64,000 nt of DNA, taken from assembly GCF_000374025.1 (NCBI RefSeq), contig NZ_KB893176.1, forward strand, positions 62,001-126,000, given 5' to 3'. Positions 35,382 to 43,656 of the stretch are shown here, piece by piece. Source of the DNA: Spirosoma panaciterrae DSM 21099. GTDB lineage: Bacteria > Bacteroidota > Bacteroidia > Cytophagales > Spirosomataceae. Every line of letters begins with the position of its first letter. Position 1 is the first letter of the stretch. Both the position numbers and the translations under genes were made by a program. The notes beneath the pieces were generated by a model, which worked only from the letters and a program-made list of their open reading frames with translations, did no database searches and was not told the origin of the DNA.

Positions 35382-36737
35382 TTACAGTTCGCTAATCCAT
35401 CTCAAGGCGGACAGACTCGGAATAAAGCAATATTCGCCCCCTTTTACGATGTTGAAGGTTTGTAAACCACGGTACCGTTTTACCAGCGGGTCGGCCGGCA
35501 TGGTAAACAGTCCTTCGCTATCCTGAACCCCAATCATCGGGTCTTTTTCGGTGCCTAAATTTTGGGAATTACCATCATTCGCCCACTGTTTTTGCAAAAA
35601 TTCCAGCGTACCCATCGCGTTCGCACTGATGCCCATAAAATATTGGCCCCGCTCTTTACCGTCGTCTTTCGTTACGTCCGGTGGAACGATATCGCCAAAC
35701 GTCACACTTCGGCGGATGATTCGGTGCAGTCGTTCATCTTCCAGCACAAAGGTTTTCGAATCCCGGGGATTCATTCGTCGAATGTGTGAGCTAAACGGAC
35801 ATTTTTTGCCGAATTCATCATTTTTAAAGGAAAAAGCATTGTTTTTGTGGGGATCGTCACCCAGTTCTTTGTCATCTTTATCGGGCGACAAAACCAACGG
35901 TGCCCCACTTCGCCAACGCCCGACCATTTTTGCCGCCAATAATTCACCTTCCTGCGGATTTCTTGAATTTTCCTGAATGTATTTATTGAAATCGGCTACC
36001 TGACTCTGGTATTTTCTAAAAATCAGGAAGGAGCCATTTTTGCCTAAAATATCAGGCTGCGGATAAGGCTTGGTAATATCGCCTTCGCCGGGGTAACCCA
36101 GCACAAATTCGCCGGTCTTTAACGGACGGTCAAAACCCGGTGGCGTATCAATGCCGCTGCCTTCTATCTCCGGATTACTAATCCCATCGCGGAAACCAAA
36201 GACATTTTTGACTTCTTCGGTTGCCCCAAAATCGTGGCTTTTCAGCAGTTTCAGCCCCTTATTGTTGCTAAATTTGGCTCTAAATTCCTGGAGTTTAGTT
36301 TTCCAGTGTTCTTCACTGTTGGCAATCACGGCAGCGGCAATATGAATAGTGGCGTTCTTGAAATCTTTTTCCCAGTATTTAGGATCATTGACCCCCACAT
36401 CGTTTAAAAAGGGGGCTCTTTTGGCCATACCTTCCCTGAACGCTTCCGGAAACGAATCCAGTGAATCTTTAGGTAGGCCAATTTTTTCCAGCCCTTTATA
36501 GGTAAAGGTTAATGTAACTGAGGCCCCTTCATTTTTGTGCCAGTCCTTTGCAGACGTTATGATTGGAAGCAGTTCTTTCAGGATGAGTTTGGCCTGAGTG
36601 GCATCATTAATTTCAAAAACCGCCACCGTTCCATAATACGGAACAGGGCGACTTCTGAGAATCAGGGCTTGAATATCATCCAACGCAATCGTTACGTTAT
36701 TCGGATTGAAAATCCGTTTTAAAAAGTCAAGAGCCAT
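35382..36737 (-). CDS. DyP-type heme peroxidase
   Basis: 451 residues. The diagnostic GxxDG motif is present as VFGFRDGISNPEIEGSG near residue 180, giving the catalytic distal aspartate. The heme-ligand region reads CPFSSHIRRMNPRDSKTF, and VLGYPGEGD and RYRGLQTFNIVKGGEYCFIP are family features. No signal peptide is present. DyP peroxidases oxidise dyes, phenolics and other bulky donors with hydrogen peroxide. It lies between an unrecognised 185-residue protein (20 nt) and the catalase-like gene (24 nt), so two different heme peroxidase folds are co-transcribed here. Confidence 0.9.
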   Translation of the reverse strand: MALDFLKRIFNPNNVTIALDDIQALILRSRPVPYYGTVAVFEINDATQAKLILKELLPIITSAKDWHKNEGASVTLTFTYKGLEKIGLPKDSLDSFPEAFREGMAKRAPFLNDVGVNDPKYWEKDFKNATIHIAAAVIANSEEHWKTKLQEFRAKFSNNKGLKLLKSHDFGATEEVKNVFGFRDGISNPEIEGSGIDTPPGFDRPLKTGEFVLGYPGEGDITKPYPQPDILGKNGSFLIFRKYQSQVADFNKYIQENSRNPQEGELLAAKMVGRWRSGAPLVLSPDKDDKELGDDPHKNNAFSFKNDEFGKKCPFSSHIRRMNPRDSKTFVLEDERLHRIIRRSVTFGDIVPPDVTKDDGKERGQYFMGISANAMGTLEFLQKQWANDGNSQNLGTEKDPMIGVQDSEGLFTMPADPLVKRYRGLQTFNIVKGGEYCFIPSLSALRWISEL

Positions 36738-36757
36738 CTTCTAGTCAGCTTATTGAT

Positions 36758-37315
36758 TTATTTTTCGATTTTGTTCGCGTCGTCAATGACTTTGTTGAGT
36801 CCGGTAATGATTTTATCATTCCGACGAACATCATTAACCGTCAGATGCGGCACACCTACATACCAACCGGTGGCGGTGATCTGGTGGTCTAAAATAAACT
36901 GCTTTACACTTGGGTCTTTAATGCCGGGCCAGCCTTCCACATTGCCGAAAATAATATCCATCAGTTGCGGAATTTTGGTCGCAAAATCATCGATATACGC
37001 ATCCCAATCGCCATCATAGGCCGTGCAGAACAGAATTTTAGTGTCATTGTCCAGCAGCACAATGCGTAAATCGTGAAGCGTCCCGACTTTGGTTGCCCCT
37101 TTTAAATTGCCATTGGCGATTTCCATGATCTTTTTCAGATTTTCGGCTCCACCGGGTTTCAAATTGGCAATGGCAGTAAGCTCGGAAACCCGTCCGGAAC
37201 GAAGTCCTTTTTTTCCGGCGGACGTAGTCGAATGGTCATACCCATCGTCGATGCCTTCGCTGAAATTTGCTTTGACGAGTTCAGCGGTTAATTTGATGTT
37301 ATCTAAAACGCTCAT
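36758..37315 (-). CDS. Unrecognised soluble protein in oleate hydratase/peroxidase operon
   Basis: 185 residues with no signal peptide or membrane segment. The central part alternates strands and helices: LHDLRIVLLDNDTKILFCTAY, DGDWDAYIDDFATKIPQLMD, IIFGNVEGWPG. This resembles a dimeric ferredoxin-like fold, and I have the impression of similar proteins beside DyP peroxidases or lipoxygenases in other bacteria, though I cannot verify this. The N-terminus (EGIDDGYDHSTTSAGKKGLRS) looks flexible. Its place 20 nt before the DyP gene suggests a partner or accessory role. No catalytic residues can be assigned. Confidence 0.6.
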   Translation of the reverse strand: MSVLDNIKLTAELVKANFSEGIDDGYDHSTTSAGKKGLRSGRVSELTAIANLKPGGAENLKKIMEIANGNLKGATKVGTLHDLRIVLLDNDTKILFCTAYDGDWDAYIDDFATKIPQLMDIIFGNVEGWPGIKDPSVKQFILDHQITATGWYVGVPHLTVNDVRRNDKIITGLNKVIDDANKIEK

Positions 37316-37397
37316 GTCAGTAATTTTTTAAAGGTTGTTGAAAACTAATTGGTAAATGGCTCCGGCTTTGATATAAAAAGTCGCACCATAGGTATAC

Positions 37398-39197
37398 TTA
37401 CTTTAAAAAGTCGTTCTGCTCGTAGGCCGGATTGGGGTACGTATAGAAACCCTCGCCCGATACTTCGCCCAGTTTGCCTTTGTCGATGAGTTCGGTTTTC
37501 ATCTTCTCGGCAATGTGCTGCGTCAGCTCGCCCGGAATGGCTTTTACCACGTTGTAATTGGTATTCATGCCGTTTTTGTCCAGGATAGCCATTGGGCCAA
37601 AGAGCGCTCCGGTGGCAATCATCCAGGTCTTGTCAATCGTAGCGGGATCGGCCACATCACTGGCCCACAAACCCATGCCTGAAATCAGCAGCGGAATCAG
37701 GAGTGAATCCAGCACATAGCCCGACTGTTCTTTGTGCAGCTCAATGGGCATCATACCAATCGCTTTGGCAAACTCTACAATCTGTTCATACACAGCAGGG
37801 TCAGTTGCAGCATGCCCCATAATTTCCGCTGTATTACGGATATGGATATGATTGGCAAAATGTAGATTGATGAAGTGTTCAGGGCGGTTGGTAAAAGGTG
37901 CCAATTGACTCGGTAACAAGGTAGACGAGTTACTGACAAAAATTGTTTTTGCCGGAGCTGCCGCCGATGCTTTTTCCCAGAAATCCTGCTTGATAGCCAG
38001 TGTTTCTGGCACGGCTTCAATGAGCAGATCGGCATCGTTCAGGGCATCGGCCAGGTCCGAACTGTACGACAAACGGGTAGCAGTGGCATCAAGTTGCTGC
38101 CAGGTAGCGTTCAGATCGTGTTTGTAGGCATCAGTCAGGGCCGTGAACTTGCCTTTGGCCTTATTGAGCACCTCGTCATTGATGTCGTACACGGTTACGT
38201 CGAACCCATGAAACGCCGTTTGTACCGCAATCTGGTAACCCAGAACCCCACTCCCGGCCACTACTACTTTTTTGATGGATACTTTCGACAAATCGGCGGG
38301 AGGGGCTTTCAGAAAATCGGGCTTTTGATAGGCCGGGTTTGGGTATGTATAAAATCCTTCGCCGGTCGATAAGCCCAGCTTGTTTTGGTCGATGAAGTCG
38401 GTTTTGAGTTTGTCCAGTACAGCCTGATCTTCCTGTTTGCCATGTTCGACCTGCAACTTGTAGATGTTGTAAGGCGTGGTGATGCCGATGATGTCGTAAA
38501 ACGCCATTGGCCCTATCGGCGATCCCGTGCCCAGCATCCAGGTTTTGTCGATGGTTTGCGGATCGGCAATGCCTTTGGTCCAGAGTTGCATCCCGGCATT
38601 CAGGAAAGGCGTGAGCATGGAGTTTAGCACATAACCCGGCGTTTCCTTCTTAACCATAATGGGCACCATGCCGATGGATTTGGCAAATTCCACTACGGTT
38701 TCAAAAACCGCCGGATCGGTCCCGGGATGGCCCATGATTTCTGCCGTGTTGTATTTCCAGATCTGGTTGGCGAAGTGCAGGGCCAGAAACTTCGCGGGAC
38801 GGCCGGTTTCGGCCGCAAACTGGCTGGGTAACAGCGTCGATGAGTTGGTACAGAAAATGGTTTTTTCAGGAGCCAGCTTACCCAGCTTCATATAAAAGTC
38901 TTTTTTGAGCTGAATATTCTCCGGGATGGCTTCAATAGTCAGGTCGGCATCCGCTACCGACCGGGCCAGATCGGTGGTATAGGTAATTCGCGCAAGCGTA
39001 GCCTCAATATCGGCCACTGATGCGTTCATATCCTGTTGGTAGATCTTCCCGAACTGGTCGAATTTCTCGTTGGCCTTCGCCAGCAGATCGTCGGCGATGT
39101 CATAAAGTACCACCGTATAGCCATGAAAAGCCGTTTGAAAAGCGATTTGTGCGCCCAGTACACCGGAACCGAAAACGGTGATGTGTTCTAGTTTCAT
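37398..39197 (-). CDS. Head-to-tail double 3-hydroxyacyl-CoA dehydrogenase
   Basis: 599 residues made of two complete dehydrogenase units. Unit 1 (about 1-300) has the NAD-binding loop GSGVLGAQIA, NSSTLLPSQ, the catalytic pair in LHFANQIWKYNTAEIMG and GYVLNSMLTPFLNAG. Unit 2 (about 308-599) repeats this: GSGVLGYQIA, NSSTLLPSQ, LHFANHIHIRNTAEIMG, GYVLDSLLIPLLISG. Both end with EGFYTYPNPAY. Single-domain relatives are about 290 residues and dimeric, so this is a covalent pseudo-dimer. The active-site asparagine after GYVL is kept in unit 1 but is Asp in unit 2, whose GPMAILDKNG segment is also altered. The enzyme family oxidises 3-hydroxyacyl-CoA; here the substrate may be another hydroxy-acid. 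Confidence 0.9.
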   Translation of the reverse strand: MKLEHITVFGSGVLGAQIAFQTAFHGYTVVLYDIADDLLAKANEKFDQFGKIYQQDMNASVADIEATLARITYTTDLARSVADADLTIEAIPENIQLKKDFYMKLGKLAPEKTIFCTNSSTLLPSQFAAETGRPAKFLALHFANQIWKYNTAEIMGHPGTDPAVFETVVEFAKSIGMVPIMVKKETPGYVLNSMLTPFLNAGMQLWTKGIADPQTIDKTWMLGTGSPIGPMAFYDIIGITTPYNIYKLQVEHGKQEDQAVLDKLKTDFIDQNKLGLSTGEGFYTYPNPAYQKPDFLKAPPADLSKVSIKKVVVAGSGVLGYQIAVQTAFHGFDVTVYDINDEVLNKAKGKFTALTDAYKHDLNATWQQLDATATRLSYSSDLADALNDADLLIEAVPETLAIKQDFWEKASAAAPAKTIFVSNSSTLLPSQLAPFTNRPEHFINLHFANHIHIRNTAEIMGHAATDPAVYEQIVEFAKAIGMMPIELHKEQSGYVLDSLLIPLLISGMGLWASDVADPATIDKTWMIATGALFGPMAILDKNGMNTNYNVVKAIPGELTQHIAEKMKTELIDKGKLGEVSGEGFYTYPNPAYEQNDFLK

Positions 39198-39257
39198 GAT
39201 CTGGTTGAGTTAATAAATGGATTATCAATGAAATAACCTGCCGGTTTTAGTAATGTT

Positions 39258-39671
39258 TTAATCAGCTTTGGTGAAGACAGTAGTACGGCCAAACATAGGC
39301 GAACCAACATAACCCCTGAGTTCGAGCGTGGTTGGATTTTTGAGGGTCATTTTAGCGGAGTAGGTCTTGCCACTTTTAGGGTCATACACCTTTCCATCAG
39401 TCCATTGATTCGTGCCATCTACCTTAAAACCCGTCAGAACCGTAGTCCCCAGCAACGGTCGTTTCTGAAGGCTGACATCCGGGTTTTTCGTATCCAATAC
39501 ATCCCGATCTTTTAGCCAGACGAGTTTGCCCGTCAACTGTTCGCTCTGTTTAGCGAATTGGATGCGCGACTCTTTTTCCTGGTTGAACCAGGTTCCTTTT
39601 GTAATGTCTGTCTGGGCGTAACCGCAGCCAATACCCGCTAACCAGAAGAGTATGATCAATTGTTTTTTCAT
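39258..39671 (-). CDS. DUF2147-family secreted protein
   Basis: 137 residues with a signal peptide (QLIILFWLAGIGCGYAQ). The mature part has the DUF2147 pattern: KGTWFNQEKESRIQFAKQS, LTGKLVWLKDRD near the middle, DGKVYDPKSGKTYSAKMTL and LELRGYVGSPMFGRTTVFTK. The family is a small beta-barrel of unknown function, often found near genes for fatty-acid or poly-hydroxyalkanoate metabolism. It is the second gene after oleate hydratase, 66 nt downstream. As a periplasmic protein it may bind the hydrophobic substrate or product, which is inference. Confidence 0.85.
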   Translation of the reverse strand: MKKQLIILFWLAGIGCGYAQTDITKGTWFNQEKESRIQFAKQSEQLTGKLVWLKDRDVLDTKNPDVSLQKRPLLGTTVLTGFKVDGTNQWTDGKVYDPKSGKTYSAKMTLKNPTTLELRGYVGSPMFGRTTVFTKAD

Positions 39672-39737
39672 GGAATCTTTTAGTCAATTAAATCTTGTAA
39701 TGTTAGGATGTATTTCCCCTATTAATACGGTCATCGT

Positions 39738-41330
39738 TTACCGATAAGCTGTGTGAACCGCTTTAACCAGCACATCAGGGCGTTTGCTATAGGCCGTAAC
39801 GGGCGCTACTTTTTTGTCAAGTCCCAGCAGCGTGTAGACGGCCAGACGAGCTGCCCGAACAGAATATTCTTCCGTAAACACCATGTCGTCAGGAATTTCC
39901 ACAAACTGACTGATCAGGGCCAGATTGGTAGAGCCCTTCGGCACAACCGCCGGACGGTCGGCCTTGGCGTGTGGCTGGAACAGGGCGTCGATGTATGGGA
40001 GCATGACCGGAATTACATTGACAACACTGGCCTTGATTTCGGCCTCGTGCTCCTCAAAATGCAGGTGATGAATCAGTTCGGTCAGGATTTCTTCGCCCGT
40101 GCAGTCGATCATCGGTTTTTTTACAAAATCACCAATTTTATCCGGATACAGGCCATACCCCCACAAGATGGTTGTGTCGGCACCTTGTGCTTTGAAGTGG
40201 GGTTGAGCTGCTACCACAATCGACATCCGCCACGCCGAATCGGTAAACGTCATCAGGGCACCGCTCCCTGGCTTGTTACCTGAATAGCCCTCAATCAATT
40301 GCAACATTTTGTCGCCGTTAAAGGTAGGCGTGAACGAATACCATTTGGTTTGGTCAGGTTTGGTGAAGAACGGATCAGGATTGCCGAGCAGCCCCGGTTT
40401 TTTATCGGCAATTTTCCGCCACAGCGCAAACGATGGCGGGTTACCGGGCAGGTAGCGAGCGGGGGTCTGGTAATCACCGTTGTCGGTATTGTCGGTAATA
40501 CAGCCGTTGGTAAAGAAGCACAAATCGCCGTCATTCAGCGTAATGGTACCGGCCTGCCCGTCAGCATCCTGATAATGAATCGTCGTGACGGTGATGCCTT
40601 CGCCTTCGCTGAAATCAAGATCCGTAACGGTACGTTTGAGCGAATAGTTGACCCCAAACCGATCCAGGTATTTCTGCAAGGGTAGAATAACCGACTCATA
40701 TTGGTTATATGGTGTTCGGGTGACGCCCTCTAGGGTATTGATCCGCGAAAATTCCAGGATCATCCGGTTCATATACCGTCTGAACTCGAACAGACTCGAC
40801 CATTCCTGCCAGGCAAACGTGGTTTGCCACATGTACCAAAAGTTGGTCGTAAAGAAATGATCGTCGAACCAGTCGCGAATGGTTATGTTGTCGAGTTCAT
40901 TTTCGTCGGTCATGAACAGTTTTAACAATTTCATTCGGTCATCGTGGTCGAACCCCATTGAATGGGCATCCAGAATTCGGCCATTTTTGTCGATCAATCG
41001 GGCTTTGGCATTGGTTGGATTAGCATGGTCGAAGGCCAGAATCTCGTCTTTCACCGAGAGGTTGGGCACGTCCAGCGAAGGGATACGGCCGGTCAGGTCC
41101 CAGAAGTTCTCGTAGGTTTCCTCGTTGAGCATTCGCCCCCCCCGGCAAACAAACCCTTCCGTTTTCTTCCCCGATCCATCGTTACTCCCGCCCAGAAGGG
41201 GCAGCGATTCGAGAACGAAGATATTATGTCCATCAAATCCTCCGTCTTCGATCAGGTAAACGGCTGCTGCCAGTGACGCAATTCCACCACCTACAAAATA
41301 GGCCTTTTTACTTGTGTTATTAGTTGTCAT
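39738..41330 (-). CDS. ohyA: Oleate hydratase
   Basis: 530 residues. FAD-dependent enzyme that adds water to the cis-9 double bond of oleic and similar free acids to give 10-hydroxy acids. The N-terminal dinucleotide fold is KAYFVGGGIASLAAAVYLI, with the second FAD loop VLESLPLLGGSNDGSG. Family hallmarks are EGFVCRGGRMLNEETYENFW, WQTTFAWQEWSSLFEFRRYM, FTNGCITDNTDNGD and the end segment TEEYSVRAARLAVYTLLGLDK. The length is slightly below the usual 570-640 residues. It is the first intact gene of the six-gene minus-strand operon, 119 nt after a truncated efflux adaptor gene. Its product would be a natural substrate for a hydroxy-acid dehydrogenase. Confidence 0.93.
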   Translation of the reverse strand: MTTNNTSKKAYFVGGGIASLAAAVYLIEDGGFDGHNIFVLESLPLLGGSNDGSGKKTEGFVCRGGRMLNEETYENFWDLTGRIPSLDVPNLSVKDEILAFDHANPTNAKARLIDKNGRILDAHSMGFDHDDRMKLLKLFMTDENELDNITIRDWFDDHFFTTNFWYMWQTTFAWQEWSSLFEFRRYMNRMILEFSRINTLEGVTRTPYNQYESVILPLQKYLDRFGVNYSLKRTVTDLDFSEGEGITVTTIHYQDADGQAGTITLNDGDLCFFTNGCITDNTDNGDYQTPARYLPGNPPSFALWRKIADKKPGLLGNPDPFFTKPDQTKWYSFTPTFNGDKMLQLIEGYSGNKPGSGALMTFTDSAWRMSIVVAAQPHFKAQGADTTILWGYGLYPDKIGDFVKKPMIDCTGEEILTELIHHLHFEEHEAEIKASVVNVIPVMLPYIDALFQPHAKADRPAVVPKGSTNLALISQFVEIPDDMVFTEEYSVRAARLAVYTLLGLDKKVAPVTAYSKRPDVLVKAVHTAYR

Positions 41331-41449
41331 GGGTTACGCTTGTTAATGTATTAATAATCAATGGTTTAAGGTGTATTAGGGGTGCTATTTAGCCAGACTG
41401 TCTTTCATGTATTTTTATCGTCCGCTCAATCGTTCCAGATCCGACACAG

Positions 41450-41818
41450 CTAGCCGATAAGCCAGTTGAGCCGAATATAAATCGTGGGTTCGATAGACGC
41501 AATGAGTTGTCCGGCGCGGATGGTCTGGCCTTCCTGAATCGTCACCTTGTTTAGTTTACCGGCCACCATAAACCCCAAATTAACGGTAGTTTCGGCTTCA
41601 GTGGCCCCGCTGAGGGTAAGCTGGTCGTTGGTGGATGCGTTCGCCACCCGACTCACCACAACGGGTATGGCTACGGGTTGCTGCGTGTTTTTGGAAGCAG
41701 AAGCCGCGTCCTGCTTTTTGTCGGTAGCCGACTGGCAGCTACTGAGCCAGAGTGCCATCATGAGGCAAACCGGATACAGGGGCTTTGCGTTAGGCAGTGA
41801 GTAAGTCCTTAAAAACAT
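41450..41818 (-). pseudogene. Truncated RND efflux adaptor (membrane fusion protein)
   Basis: 122 codons from the ATG at 41818: a signal peptide with lipobox WLSSCQSATDKK, then the adaptor N-terminus TLSGATEAETTVNLGFMVAGKLNKV and EGQTIRAGQLIASIEPT. It then breaks into unrelated IYIRLNWLIG and a stop. An intact relative (15941-16975) continues with YGIAKELSDVQVAQ at this point, so about two-thirds of the protein is missing. The pump and channel genes that should follow are absent, and oleate hydratase follows instead. The divergent TetR gene 124 nt away is the usual neighbour of such an operon. Confidence 0.8.
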
Positions 41819-41845
41819 ATGGCAAACAGGGCTAAAGTCGAAGTC

Positions 41846-41865
41846 CGCCAAAGCTTTATTTGGCG
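41846..41865. promoter_or_regulatory. Candidate TetR operator
   Basis: Perfect inverted repeat CGCCAAA-6 nt-TTTGGCG in the 124-nt space between the divergent adaptor stump and TetR gene, next to the predicted promoter. TetR regulators commonly bind such palindromes in the shared intergenic region. It could also be a weak hairpin in the stump's 5' leader. Confidence 0.45.
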
Positions 41866-41880
41866 AGCATGTTAAAATAT

Positions 41881-41913
41881 GTTGCAACTATACTACATTT
41901 TACACTAATTTTG
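41881..41913 (+). promoter_or_regulatory. Predicted Bacteroidota-type promoter for the TetR gene
   Basis: A -7 element TAATTTTG (41906-41913, fitting TAnnTTTG) is preceded after 21 nt by GTTG, a near match to the -33 TTTG. The start codon lies 30 nt downstream. It is immediately beside the candidate operator. Confidence 0.45.
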
Positions 41914-41942
41914 TTTTTTTAGTTTCCAAAATAAAAAAAATA

Positions 41943-42593
41943 ATGGTTTTGACCACCAAACCCAGCACTGACGAGCGGATTGTTACCGCTGCCATGAGTC
42001 TGTTTCTGCGCTACAGCTACAGCCGCGTCACCGTGGATGATATCGTCCGGGAGTTAGCCATGAGCAAAAAAACGATCTACAACCATTTTCCGAATAAATC
42101 GGCCATTCTGCTGGCGTGTATCGATTCGTTTGTACGCACTTTCCGTCAGCAGGCTGAGGCCATTTTGGGCAATAGCGAACTTTCCCTTCGCGAGAAACTA
42201 AGCCAGTATTTACGGCATATTGGCCTGAGCTTTACGAGGGTAAGTCCGGAGTTTATGCAAGACATCAGGCGGAGCGAACCCCAGGCCTGGGAACGCTTAT
42301 GTACCTACCGCCGGGACGTAGTACTCCGGCATTTGAGTACGTTAATGGACGAAGGCGTAGCGGCTGGCTACATCCGTGACGAGGCCAGTCGGCACCTGGC
42401 CATCCTGGCTTACATCGGAGCGATGGAACAACTCGACGATCCTGATTTTGTGGCGCAGTTTCCGGCCGCTTTCGTCCAGTCGGTTCCTGCCCAGATTCAG
42501 GAACGGGCTGATCAATTAATCAAGTTACTATTGTATGGTCTACTGACCCCCGCTTTTTGGGAGGCTCAACTGGCAACCCAGCAATACCCCTAA
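41943..42593 (+). CDS. TetR/AcrR-family transcriptional regulator
   Basis: 216 residues. The N-terminal helix-turn-helix is typical: IVTAAMSLFLRYSYSRVTVDD, then IVRELAMSKKTIYNHFPNKSAIL. The C-terminal ligand domain (about 60-216) is all-helical and not assignable to a ligand. It is divergent from the adaptor stump and the oleate hydratase operon, 124 nt apart. It was presumably the repressor of a lost RND operon. Whether it now controls the oleate hydratase operon, and whether it senses fatty acids as some TetR proteins do, is an open inference. Confidence 0.9.
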   Translation: MVLTTKPSTDERIVTAAMSLFLRYSYSRVTVDDIVRELAMSKKTIYNHFPNKSAILLACIDSFVRTFRQQAEAILGNSELSLREKLSQYLRHIGLSFTRVSPEFMQDIRRSEPQAWERLCTYRRDVVLRHLSTLMDEGVAAGYIRDEASRHLAILAYIGAMEQLDDPDFVAQFPAAFVQSVPAQIQERADQLIKLLLYGLLTPAFWEAQLATQQYP

Positions 42594-43185
42594 CGCAACG
42601 TGAACGATGGAGTAATATAACGATCCGTGTAGTTGCCCAACGCTTGGAAAACTCAAAGCCGTTTCAAGCGTTGAGCAGGTATTACTATGGCCCTAACAAT
42701 TCGGGCATGAACCTGAAGTAACTTCGTGCCTGAATTGTTAGGATCACAGCACAACCAGTGACCGGCTGAATTTTTAGTCGAATCAAGGCTAAGAACAACT
42801 GACTACTGTTTTCTTGCGTTGAAGGCTCGTGCTTATAGGGCTAGTAAGTTACTTTCGCTTCAAGCGTAGTACCGATGCGGGTTACAAGGCGTTCCCAACG
42901 CAGGCCTAGGGAGTCGGTTTGAGCTTGCACTAGTCCTATAAAAACTAGCGCGGCCCAAAAACGGTATCAATGAATAGGCCGTTGAGCTACTATTTGGTGC
43001 CGAATTACTAGTAGATATACGTATGGGGGTAGTAATAGTAACGTCTTTTTTAATGCCCTATTTAAGTAACAGCTATTTATACACTATTATCTAAGACAGG
43101 ATGTAGTTACTCAGCGATTCTGCTTTGGTAAATGTCAATTTTAGTAGATCGTCTATGCGTCTTTTTGGTTACACTTTAATTTGAT
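42594..43185. other. 592-nt intergenic region at the edge of the mobile zone
   Basis: Between the ends of the TetR and RES genes, which converge. No open frame looks real. It holds the 16-bp hairpin at 42692-42742. The remainder (42760-43180) is of mixed composition, becoming AT-rich toward the toxin gene, and I see no further structure in it. Confidence 0.5.
42692..42742. repeat. 16-bp inverted repeat (hairpin)
   Basis: Arms CCTAACAATTCGGGCA and TGCCTGAATTGTTAGG pair at 15 of 16 positions around a 19-nt loop that contains its own short stem (GAAG..CTTC). It lies 98 nt after the TetR stop. There is no adjacent T-run, so it is not a canonical terminator. Confidence 0.55.
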
Positions 43186-43653
43186 TTACTTCGACCACAG
43201 TCGAGGGTCAATAACTAGAGGCTTCTCGTCAATCACCCGTATTGATGTATAGCTATTGTGGGCCGGGTGCAATAAATAGTTGATGCCATCAGGCATCACC
43301 GAGGAAGGTACGCCTAAGGCTAACACATCTGGCTTTGCTAGCCAATCGGCCGCAATGTGCTGACTCCGATTGTAGGTGTTTTCCTGCCAATATGGAGGGA
43401 GTTGAGCAGCCTTCAACAATCGCTGACTGTTAGGCGGAAGTTCCAGACTGAACAATCGATAGGCCGGTAGCTCATCGTACGGCACTTGAGGCATGTGTAC
43501 TAAGATTTCCACCAAAGCAAGAGCGGGATGTTCTGCCGTATAGAGGATACCAACACCCGGCGGATTCCACCGGCCTCCATTGAGCCAGGTACCAGTAACA
43601 TCTAGGGGCTGGGCGGCATACTTCTGACGCACTACTCGATAAACAATGGCCAT
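43186..43653 (-). CDS. RES-domain toxin
   Basis: 155 residues matching the RES family: VYRVVRQKYAAQPLDVTGTWL, GGRWNPPGVGILYTAEHPALA, LVEILVHMP, and a C-terminal VIDEKPLVIDPRLWS. RES toxins, such as those studied in Mycobacterium and Pseudomonas, are ADP-ribosyltransferase-fold enzymes that deplete NAD+. Conserved Arg (YRVVR), Tyr (LYTAEH) and Glu (LVEIL) positions are present, which suggests an active toxin. Its start lies 3 nt after the antitoxin stop, in the standard antitoxin-toxin order. Confidence 0.9.
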   Translation of the reverse strand: MAIVYRVVRQKYAAQPLDVTGTWLNGGRWNPPGVGILYTAEHPALALVEILVHMPQVPYDELPAYRLFSLELPPNSQRLLKAAQLPPYWQENTYNRSQHIAADWLAKPDVLALGVPSSVMPDGINYLLHPAHNSYTSIRVIDEKPLVIDPRLWSK

Positions 43654-43656
43654 ATC

